Assembly: GCA_016795465.1 (NCBI GenBank)
Contig: JAEUHK010000036.1
Coordinates: 1 to 41,922 of the forward strand
Length of the DNA: 41,922 bases
Source: Verrucomicrobiaceae bacterium
GTDB taxonomy: Bacteria > Verrucomicrobiota > Verrucomicrobiia > Verrucomicrobiales > Verrucomicrobiaceae
Reading direction: 5' to 3'
Below are positions 31,609 to 38,080 of this stretch, piece after piece. Each line of letters starts with the position of its first letter. The first letter of the stretch is position 1. The position numbers and the translations under genes are program-made. The notes under the pieces are model-generated. The model was not told the origin of the DNA. It did no database searches and saw nothing but the letters and a program-made list of their open reading frames with translations.

Positions 31609-32697
31609 TTACTTCTTCGGCCGCACCTTGATCTCAACGCGGCGGTTCATGCCCTGCTGCTCGACGGTGCCATTCACATCGACGATGGGCTTTGACTTGC
31701 CCATGCCGACCGCGCGGATGCGGTCATCACCGAGCCCGAGCGATTCTTGAAGCCACAACACGACGGCCTGCGCACGACGCATGCTGAGCGCGAGGTTGAA
31801 TTCCTCCCCGCCAAAGCTGTCCGTATGGCCTTCGATGATGAAGAGCGAGTCCGGGTTCTTCTGAATGAGGAAGCCGAGCTTCATCAGGCTGAGACGCGCA
31901 CCTTCGGCGAGCTGGTCGCTGCCATATTCAAAGAGCAGATCGGTGGGCATCAAAATGGGAGCGGTGCTTCCACCCACCTTGCCACCGCCACTGCCGCTGA
32001 GCAGTTCATCGAGATTGCTGAAGCCTTTCACCTTGGCGCTGGCCGCAGTGGCCGTGCCCTGGCTCTTCACGGCATCGAGCAGGCCAGTGTCCAGCTCGCC
32101 ACCCGGGCCGGGATCGAGAGCACCCGAGTCGAGCAGCATCTGTTTTTCAGAGACGGGCTTCATCAGCACCTCACGCTTCACGCTGGCCATTTCAGCCGCG
32201 AGATCCGGTGCGGACATGCTCTGCGGCGCGGCGAGCAGCTTCGCCAACTCGCTGGCCTGAGGTGCGCCGGGATTGCCTTCGCCGGGATCGTTTTTGCGGA
32301 TGAAGTTGGTGATCTCCTTCACGTTCGGCGTGAGGTCGATCTCTTGATTCGGCGCCAGCTCCTGGAGCTTGTCGATCATGTCCAGATTCGGCTCAAAGGC
32401 CTTCACGTCCGGCAGGTTGCCCGTGGTGGGAGTGATGGTCTCCGGGATATGCTGGATGGCCTGCTGCTCGCGGAGGAGCTTTTCGGAGATGCGCACGCGT
32501 TCCGGCAGCTTGCGCGGCAACGGCTTGTCATTCGAGGCGAGGCCGAGTGTGTCAAAACCCACATACAGTGCCATGTGAAACACCACGCTGAGGATGAGGG
32601 CGAACATCACCCACCACTTCAGCGCCCAGTCGTCACGCGAACGATAAACCGCACGCGGTGCGGTGGTCCATTCAGGCGGGTGGGTGAGGGCGGCCAT
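31609..32697 (-). CDS. Membrane-anchored OmpA/MotB-domain protein
   Basis: The 362-residue protein has one membrane helix near the N-terminus (about 27-48, [20 protein letters not shown]). A long Pro/Gln/Ser-containing periplasmic linker follows. The peptidoglycan-binding OmpA domain is at about 250-360, with [34 protein letters not shown] and the final NRRVEI, the residues that hold diaminopimelate. With an N-terminal anchor and no signal cleavage site it is more like MotB or inner-membrane OmpA proteins than a barrel porin. It probably ties the inner membrane to the cell wall, and might belong to a TonB/Tol-like or motor-like system. No partner is adjacent. The start at 32697 is the Met before the membrane helix; the frame continues upstream without sense. 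Divergent from the superoxide dismutase gene with 123 bases between. Confidence 0.86.
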   Translation of the reverse strand: MAALTHPPEWTTAPRAVYRSRDDWALKWWVMFALILSVVFHMALYVGFDTLGLASNDKPLPRKLPERVRISEKLLREQQAIQHIPETITPTTGNLPDVKAFEPNLDMIDKLQELAPNQEIDLTPNVKEITNFIRKNDPGEGNPGAPQASELAKLLAAPQSMSAPDLAAEMASVKREVLMKPVSEKQMLLDSGALDPGPGGELDTGLLDAVKSQGTATAASAKVKGFSNLDELLSGSGGGKVGGSTAPILMPTDLLFEYGSDQLAEGARLSLMKLGFLIQKNPDSLFIIEGHTDSFGGEEFNLALSMRRAQAVVLWLQESLGLGDDRIRAVGMGKSKPIVDVNGTVEQQGMNRRVEIKVRPKK

Positions 32698-32820
32698 GTG
32701 GCGGAAACTATCACGCGATGCCGGGAATGCACGCCCCAACTCAAAAATGGCCGTGACATCGCGCCATGCGGCTTCGTATTCTCCCACCGCACCCCAGTTC
32801 AACCCCAACACACCCCATCC

Positions 32821-33537
32821 ATGAACCGCCGCGCCTTCCTCACCACCACCGCGTCCACCGCCGCCGCCTCGCTGCTTGTGCCCGCCACCAGCCGTGCGCT
32901 GGATTTGACCCAGGCCGCCCTGCCCTACGCCCCCGAGGCGCTGGAGCCGCACATTGATGCCGTCACCATGGGCATCCACCACGGCAAGCACCACGCCGCC
33001 TACATCAAGAACCTCGGCGATGCGCTCAAGGCGGCCAGCATCACCCAGACCGATGCCGTGGCGCTCGTCTCCGACCTTTCCGCCGTGCCCGAGGCGCAGC
33101 GCCTGCTCGTGCGCAACAATGGCGGCGGCCATGTGAACCACTCCTGGTTCTGGAACTGGATGGCACCTGCCGGCAGCGGCCCGAAAGGCCCCGAAGGCAA
33201 GCTCGGCGAGGCCATCCAGAGCACCTTCGGCAGCATCGATGACTTCAAGAAGGTCTTCGGCGAGGCCGGTGCGAAGCGTTTCGGCTCCGGCTGGGCCTGG
33301 CTCATCGTCACCAAGGACGGCAAGCTCAAGGTCACCTCCACCCCCAATCAGGACAACCCGCTCATGAAAGGCATCGTCGAAGAGGAAAACCTCGGCACGC
33401 CCATCCTCGGCCTCGATGTGTGGGAGCACGCCTACTACCTGAAGTATCAAAACAAACGCCCCGACTACATCGCCGCCTGGTGGAACGTGGTGAACTGGAA
33501 GCAGGTCGCCGATTTGCATCAAGCGGCTGCCAAATGA
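32821..33537 (+). CDS. Tat-exported superoxide dismutase, Mn type
   Basis: The 238-residue protein carries a twin-arginine signal ([20 protein letters not shown]), so it works in the periplasm or at the surface. Metal ligands match the Fe/Mn family: H53 in [12 protein letters not shown]107 in [11 protein letters not shown], and D199 and H203 in LDVWEHAYY. The segment [10 protein letters not shown] has Gln177 at the position that marks Mn enzymes; Fe enzymes carry the Gln elsewhere. It converts superoxide to peroxide and oxygen. Start: ATG at 32821 with the Tat motif directly after. The stop TGA lies in the first bases of the palindromic repeat that follows (AAA TGA CGA). Neighbours give no functional partner. 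Confidence 0.94.
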   Translation: MNRRAFLTTTASTAAASLLVPATSRALDLTQAALPYAPEALEPHIDAVTMGIHHGKHHAAYIKNLGDALKAASITQTDAVALVSDLSAVPEAQRLLVRNNGGGHVNHSWFWNWMAPAGSGPKGPEGKLGEAIQSTFGSIDDFKKVFGEAGAKRFGSGWAWLIVTKDGKLKVTSTPNQDNPLMKGIVEEENLGTPILGLDVWEHAYYLKYQNKRPDYIAAWWNVVNWKQVADLHQAAAK

Positions 33538-33600
33538 CGAATTCAGAATGGCGAATGATGAATGCCCCGCCCTTTCCTCATTCATCATTCGTCATTCCAC
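33532..33600. repeat. Intergenic palindromic repeat, TGACGA/TCGTCA family, copy 2
   Basis: Arms GAATGGCGAATGATGAATG (33546-33564) and CATTCATCATTCGTCATTC (33579-33597) pair at 18 of 19 positions around a 14-base loop. As in copy 1 at 4212-4292, the element starts at a stop codon in the context GCC AAA TGA CGA and ends just before the next start on the same strand. It makes short false open frames in both directions. Confidence 0.78.
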
Positions 33601-33613
33601 ATTTCTCCCGCTC

Positions 33614-34144
33614 ATGACCGGTCTCATCGAGGTCAACCTCACGGAACTGAACCAGTTGTTCAATTCCATGGACCCCTCGCCCTTCCATGAGCGGGATCTG
33701 GATCATGACGCGGAGGAGTTCATCGTCAGTTGGGCGCAGGAACATCCGAAGCAGCATGATTTGAAGCTTGTCGTGCATCTGGCCCGCCGGCCGGAAGGCA
33801 TCGCTGATCCGCAAAAGCTCGCCGCCGACTCCGTGGCGCACTACTTCGATTACCGCGCGGAGATGATGCTGCGCGAGCTGAAGCGCCTCATGCGGGAAGG
33901 CCGCGCCTCCCTGCTGATCGGCCTCGTCTTCCTCGCCGCCTGCCAAGTCACTGCCACGCTCATGATCCCGCCCTCCGCCAACTGGCAGACCGTGGCCCGT
34001 GAAGGCCTCACCATCGTCGGATGGGTGGCCATGTGGAAGCCGCTCGACATCTACCTCTACCGTTGGTGGCCCCAGCTCGCGCGGCGGCGTCTCTATCAGC
34101 GCCTCGCCCAGATGCCCGTCGAGGTCCGCTGCACAGCCGGTTAA
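33614..34144 (+). CDS. Two-pass membrane protein of unknown function
   Basis: The 176-residue protein has a polar first half with MDPSPFHERDLDHDAEEFIV (19-38), which looks like a conserved family block. A helix rich in Arg/Glu follows (RAEMMLRELKRLMREGRA). Two membrane helices, at about 99-117 (SLLIGLVFLAACQVTATLM) and 130-148, precede an Arg-rich C-terminus. No catalytic motif is visible. The N-terminal half is probably cytoplasmic. The start at 33614 is chosen because the open frame upstream is only the translated repeat. It may be read through from the superoxide dismutase gene 76 bases before it. Confidence 0.75.
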   Translation: MTGLIEVNLTELNQLFNSMDPSPFHERDLDHDAEEFIVSWAQEHPKQHDLKLVVHLARRPEGIADPQKLAADSVAHYFDYRAEMMLRELKRLMREGRASLLIGLVFLAACQVTATLMIPPSANWQTVAREGLTIVGWVAMWKPLDIYLYRWWPQLARRRLYQRLAQMPVEVRCTAG

Positions 34145-34186
34145 GGCAGAGGGGGAATGAGACGAAGAGATCGAGAGACGTCAGAG

Positions 34187-34227
34187 GGGAGCGTGGACAC
34201 TCCTGTCCGCAGCTTGGTTCTTCGTTC
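34187..34227. repeat. Hairpin repeat GCGGACA/TGTCCGC family, copy A
   Basis: A 41-base unit matches the unit at 34337-34377 at 39 positions. Its core is (C/T)GGACA-ctcc-TGTCCG, a stem of 6-7 bp with a 4-base loop, followed by AGCTTGG and TTCGTTC. Between the copies (34228-34336) no gene is seen, only GTTC- and TTCG-rich sequence. Confidence 0.72.
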
Positions 34228-34336
34228 ATCGTTCTTGGTTCGTAGTTCGGGCTTCGCTTCGCGGCTTCGCAGCAGCCCGCCTTTTCGCCCCTATCCTTCC
34301 ACTATCGAGCTCAGCGAGCCGAGATCAGGAGCAGAA

Positions 34337-34377
34337 GGGAGCGCGGACACTCCTGTCCGCAGCTTGGATCTTCGTTC
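34337..34377. repeat. Hairpin repeat GCGGACA/TGTCCGC family, copy B
   Basis: Second copy of the 41-base unit at 34187-34227, 150 bases further. The stem GCGGACA-ctcc-TGTCCGC is perfect here. It abuts the ileS remnant that starts about 36 bases downstream. Confidence 0.75.
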
Positions 34378-34412
34378 GTTGTTCAAGCTTCAGCTTGTCC
34401 GGCTCTGAGCCC

Positions 34413-34725
34413 ACGATCCCCGCCGTCGAAGACCTCCTCAAAGGCCGCGCGTCAGGCCCAGCAGATCGGCTCCAACCTCGAAGCCACCGTGAAGCTCACC
34501 CTTCCCGAAAAAGGCTTCACCCACGCCCTCTTCAGCGACCTGCCCGCCCTTCAAGAGTTCTTCATCCTCAGCGCCCCCCACCTCACCCGCGGCCCCGACC
34601 TCGCCGCCACCGTCGAAGTCTGCACCCATCCCAAGTGCGAAATCTGCTGGCGCCTCCTCCCCGACAGTGGCACCCACGCCGAGCACCCGACTCTCTGCGG
34701 CCGCTGCGCGGAGGCGGTGGGGTAA
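34413..34725 (+). pseudogene. ileS: Isoleucyl-tRNA synthetase 3'-end remnant (zinc-finger domain), frameshifted
   Basis: The last 85 or so codons read ARQAQQIGSNLEATVKLTL ... VCTHPKCEICWRLLPDSGTH, then LCGRCAEAVG and stop. This is the C-terminal region of IleRS with its CxxC...CxxC zinc finger. The preceding piece (IPAVEDLLK) fits the same family but lies in another frame. The shift is one extra base in the A run at 34440-34442 (AAA where AA would keep frame). Upstream there is only repeat DNA: the synthetase core of roughly 800 residues is missing. A full ileS must exist elsewhere in the genome. This copy is a partial duplication, possibly made when the neighbouring DNA was inserted. A short expressed zinc-finger protein starting at the GTG at 34489 is possible but less likely. 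Confidence 0.72.
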
Positions 34726-34732
34726 AAAGAAA

Positions 34733-34762
34733 TTGGGCCACAATCCCCCCTCTTGCTATATG
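34733..34762 (+). promoter_or_regulatory. Candidate promoter of the KAP NTPase gene
   Basis: TTGGGC (34733-34738) and TATATG (34757-34762) are 18 bases apart, with TG one base before the -10 (extended -10). It lies just after the ileS remnant and 25 bases before the KAP start codon. The match is moderate; no transcript evidence. Confidence 0.4.
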
Positions 34763-34787
34763 TTATGAGGCACATCAAAAGTAGGGG

Positions 34788-37052
34788 ATGGATATTTTTC
34801 GAAGCGCTGAAACAGACACGTTCTTCAGCTATGACGAGGTGGCTGTGGACGACGAGTTTGAACGTCGCGCTTTCTCCAGCCGCCTTGCTCGGATTATAAT
34901 GGAAGAAAGAGGCGGCAAGCCTTTGGTAGTTTCGATTGTGAATCCTTGGGGTGGTGGGAAAAGCACCATCTTGCAATACATCAAAGATGCCATCGCCGCG
35001 ACGACTCGCGACGAATCATCGAGTGTGAAAAATTGCCGAATCACCTCCTTCAATCTGTGGAGGTATGCTGGGGAGGATCAGCTTCTTTATCGAATGTTTG
35101 AGAGCCTCATCCAGGCCATCAATCGAGACACTCCTCTCACAACGGGACAGACGCTTTTGCAGCGTCTGCCCACATGGATAAAACGGTTCTCTATTGTTTG
35201 TGAGTTGCTAGCTCCAGGCGTTGGCGTCCTATTAGACAGCGTTTTCGCAACAATCTCCCCCGAGGAATTCAAAGTTCGGTTGGACGAAGTTAGAAATACC
35301 ACCCGCGAACACCTAGCCAAGACAGGCATGCGGGTCATCATGCTGCTGGATGATGTGGATCGCCTAGATCCAGATGAGATTTTGCTGCTTTTCCGTGCGC
35401 TGAAACTGATCGCTGACCTGCCCAACACGACTTTCGTCATCGCAATGGATGAGGAGCATGTCAGCGAAGTCATAGGCAAGCGCATCGGTGGCGACTCTGA
35501 AAGCGGTCGTCGATACATCGAAAAGATTGTCACCGTGCGCCTCGCCGTGCCAAAAATACCCGATGATGTGTTCGAGGATTACGTCTTAAGGCGTTGTGTA
35601 GAGGTCTGGAGGAGAGAGCTGAATGTTCGCGCAAAGCATGCCATGGCTATCGGCTTGTCCCAACAAGCACAGCGGCTTGATCCAGATTCAGCATCGATAG
35701 AACGCATGATCAGCATCTTTCGCGTGCTACACCTTCCCTATATCCTCACGCCGCGGACCGTAAAAACAATTCAGAACGCGTTTGCATTTGCGTTAGGGCT
35801 GTTGCCCGACGAGGTCGATGCAGGTGATGTGCTTCTTTTGGAGGCCACCCGTTTATTGCATCCCAAGCTCTACCTTGCTCTGCCTCAGGTTATTCCGAGC
35901 CTGTCGAAGCTTGCCCACCAAGACCGCATGCAAGCTATGATGGATGAAGGCACGGCTGAAGAGGGAATGAAAAAAGAGAAAGCAAAGATTGTTGGCGAGC
36001 TTGTTTCCCTCATTGATTCATCACCCTTCACTCGAAAAGATCTGATTGAAAAGGCGCTGACTGATTGGTTTCCCATCCTGCGAAGTTTCACTTTCGAGCG
36101 GGAAGACTCAGAGGGTGAACAGGCAAAACATATCAGTTCGCCAAACTACTTCTGGCGTTACTACTCGGGAGCCGTTCACAAGCGGGATGTTCATGATACA
36201 GTTGTTGCGAGATGGCTGCATTTAGCGCTGGAGATCAATGATGATTCCGGTGCTGTTGAGCAATTGAGACAACACCTCCGAAACCCGTATCACCGAGCAT
36301 TTTTGAATAAGCTCGAGCAGCAATTGCTTGGAAGGAAGGATGCTGTCAGGCCAGCAATTATCATCGCGAAGGCTGTTGCAAACTTATCTGAGACTTGTGA
36401 TTCCGACTCGCAAAGCGCCCTTTGGCACCATGCAGCCTCAGTTATTGCACGCATAATCGAGGGGGGCGGTGATGCAGCGCAGCGAGTTGTCATGGCAACG
36501 ACTGTCGCCAGATCCGTTCGGAATCACCGATTGAACTTTGTCATTTTTGACTGCCTGGGGCGATCTGACTACCTCACCAAGCCCGAAAGAGCAGGTGGAC
36601 AACCACTTGTCCCTTCCACCTTTGATGAAGAACTCGCCGAACAAAGTCTCGCAGCTTACGAGCAAGGAGATGTTCCTGCTGATAATGATCTAATTTGTAA
36701 AATGGTGTGGGCCATTTACCGAAACAGCCACATCGAAGGTCTCCAGACTCGAGTTCGCCACCTTGTCGAAAAGAATCCTCAGGTCGGCCTCCAGTTCCTT
36801 GTTGGAGGATGCGCATTTGGATCAAGCTCTAGTCACATGGCTGCCTGTTGGAGATGGAATGGCAAAAAGGGTCTCATGGAAGTTGCGAGGCTACTTTCCA
36901 CATCTTTGCTCAAACGGATACTTCAAACACTTCCCGAAAAGCCGCATGATTATGTCGAGTCTACAGGCGATTTTGACTATTTGACGCTCACAGAGGTTGG
37001 CTGGGAGTGCGCAGACAGTCTTGAAAATCAAGCGTCCGAGCCCACCCTGTAG
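34788..37052 (+). CDS. KAP-family P-loop NTPase
   Basis: The 754-residue protein has Walker A NPWGGGKST (52-60) and Walker B RVIMLLDDVDRLDPDE (182-197). Between them, at about 136-156, is the hydrophobic insert typical of KAP NTPases (IVCELLAPGVGVLLDSVFAT), which can place the protein at the membrane. DLPNTTFVIAMDEEHV follows, also family-typical. The C-terminal 400 residues are helical and unassigned. KAP proteins are patchily distributed, often on mobile DNA, and several are linked to phage defence; a defence role here is inference. The gene is visibly richer in A/T and in codons such as AAT, TTT and GTT than its neighbours. It stands alone between an ileS remnant and repeat arrays. A GGGG run lies directly before the ATG; the Shine-Dalgarno is weak. 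Confidence 0.86.
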   Translation: MDIFRSAETDTFFSYDEVAVDDEFERRAFSSRLARIIMEERGGKPLVVSIVNPWGGGKSTILQYIKDAIAATTRDESSSVKNCRITSFNLWRYAGEDQLLYRMFESLIQAINRDTPLTTGQTLLQRLPTWIKRFSIVCELLAPGVGVLLDSVFATISPEEFKVRLDEVRNTTREHLAKTGMRVIMLLDDVDRLDPDEILLLFRALKLIADLPNTTFVIAMDEEHVSEVIGKRIGGDSESGRRYIEKIVTVRLAVPKIPDDVFEDYVLRRCVEVWRRELNVRAKHAMAIGLSQQAQRLDPDSASIERMISIFRVLHLPYILTPRTVKTIQNAFAFALGLLPDEVDAGDVLLLEATRLLHPKLYLALPQVIPSLSKLAHQDRMQAMMDEGTAEEGMKKEKAKIVGELVSLIDSSPFTRKDLIEKALTDWFPILRSFTFEREDSEGEQAKHISSPNYFWRYYSGAVHKRDVHDTVVARWLHLALEINDDSGAVEQLRQHLRNPYHRAFLNKLEQQLLGRKDAVRPAIIIAKAVANLSETCDSDSQSALWHHAASVIARIIEGGGDAAQRVVMATTVARSVRNHRLNFVIFDCLGRSDYLTKPERAGGQPLVPSTFDEELAEQSLAAYEQGDVPADNDLICKMVWAIYRNSHIEGLQTRVRHLVEKNPQVGLQFLVGGCAFGSSSSHMAACWRWNGKKGLMEVARLLSTSLLKRILQTLPEKPHDYVESTGDFDYLTLTEVGWECADSLENQASEPTL

Positions 37053-37514
37053 CGTCATTTCGAAGAGATGCCGCACGGTGGAAAATGACATCTGGTCACA
37101 ACATGCTGACCCAATCCCTTCCGCCCTCCAATCGCGTCCCAAGCCCCTCCGAAGCCCGTGACCCGCGAAGGCAGGCAACCCGGCCCAGATGGATGAAACA
37201 CCGCAAGAGTTTGGATAACCGCAGAGATGAGCTATGAATGGCCTTTCTCGGCGGTGATCCTACCTCTCGCGGTGGGGCCGGTTGGGAAGCTGGAGGAGCC
37301 GCGAGCCCCGACCTCCCGACGTGCGGCGTGGACGGACCGATGGCAACCGCGGGTGACGAGGACACCTTGAGCCCGGGAGAGGAGGACGGTTTGGGCGACG
37401 GGTGCCGGAGGGCCGGGAGGCCGGTTGGAGGAGGCTTTTCGGCGGTTTCGGGCCGTTTTCCGGGGTTTCGGGGTCGGATTTGGCGTTTCCGAGGTCGGAT
37501 TTGGCAAATCCGAG
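37053..37514. other. Non-coding stretch after the KAP gene
   Basis: No convincing gene is seen. GTCATTT (37055-37061) and AAATGAC (37083-37089) could form a weak hairpin after the KAP stop. Further on the sequence turns very G/C-rich. At about 37471-37514 two 21-base units (GTCGGATTTGGC-nnn-TTCCGAG-like) lead into the tandem array. Open frames here are by-products of composition. Confidence 0.5.
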
Positions 37515-37756
37515 ATGGGTATGTGGGCACACCGAGATGGGTATGTGGGCACACCGGGATGGGTGTGTGGGCAAACCGGGATGGGTGTGTGGGCACACCG
37601 GGGTGGGTGTGTGGGCATACCGGGGTGGGTGTGCGGGCATACCGGGGTGGGTGTGTGGGCATACCGGGGTGGGTGTGCGGGCACACCGGGATGGGTGGGT
37701 GGGCACACCGGGATGGGGTTGTGGGCATACCGGGATGGGTGTGGGGGCATACCGGG
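37515..37756. repeat. Tandem array of eleven 22-bp G-rich units
   Basis: Exactly eleven contiguous 22-base units fill 242 bases. A typical unit is ATGGGTGTGTGGGCACACCGGG; units differ at one to four positions (for example CATACC for CACACC, or GTGGG for ATGGG at the start). Because 22 is not a multiple of three, each strand stays open in several frames and gives false Gly/Trp- or Pro/His-rich proteins. Each unit supplies three GGG runs on the plus strand, so G-quadruplex formation is possible. No cas genes or unique spacers are present, so this is a minisatellite and not a CRISPR array. Confidence 0.92.
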
Positions 37757-38080
37757 ACGGGATTTCACGATTCCGAGGTCGGCTATCGGGCGATCCAGAG
37801 CCAGACTCTCATGGTCTCCCAGTCTCAAAGTCTCCCGATCTCCTCAACCCGGCCGCCTAAAGGCGGGACTACAGAACCCAAGGCGCGGACTGAAGCCCGA
37901 ACTACATACACTGCCTCTCCGAGGCGGGTATTCGGCGGGAATGCCTTGCTGCTCTCCGTGGATTCCGTGTGATCCGTGGTTCAAGGTAGCGGGGACAGAA
38001 CAGGTTGAAAACCTGTTCCACTTTCCGGCCGCCTGAAGGCGGGACTACGAACGAAGAAGGCCATTGGCGCAGCGAAGGGC
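37757..38080. repeat. Intergenic region with scattered hairpin repeats
   Basis: No gene is seen. Three hairpins stand out. CCGCCT-aa-AGGCGG (37853-37866) and CCGCCT-ga-AGGCGG (38030-38043) both continue GACTAC and are copies of one element. GAACAGGTT-gaa-AACCTGTTC (37999-38019) is separate. A TCTC-rich segment lies at about 37806-37845. The minus-strand acyl synthetase gene ends at 38081. Confidence 0.68.

Noticed and set aside
33532..33613. Longer N-terminus for the two-pass membrane protein and for the OmpA-domain protein
   Set aside because: The extra residues are translations of the palindromic repeat and of the superoxide dismutase gene in a wrong frame.
34788..37052. KAP gene as a transposase or integrase
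   Set aside because: It has Walker A and B and KAP-type features and no DDE or tyrosine-recombinase motif; no terminal inverted repeats frame it.
37515..37756. CRISPR array
   Set aside because: Units are directly adjacent with no spacers, and no cas genes are present.
37238..38036. Several overlapping frames giving Gly/Trp-rich or Pro/His-rich proteins across the 22-bp array
   Set aside because: A 22-base unit without stops stays open in several frames; the proteins are by-products of the repeat and have no start signals or complexity.
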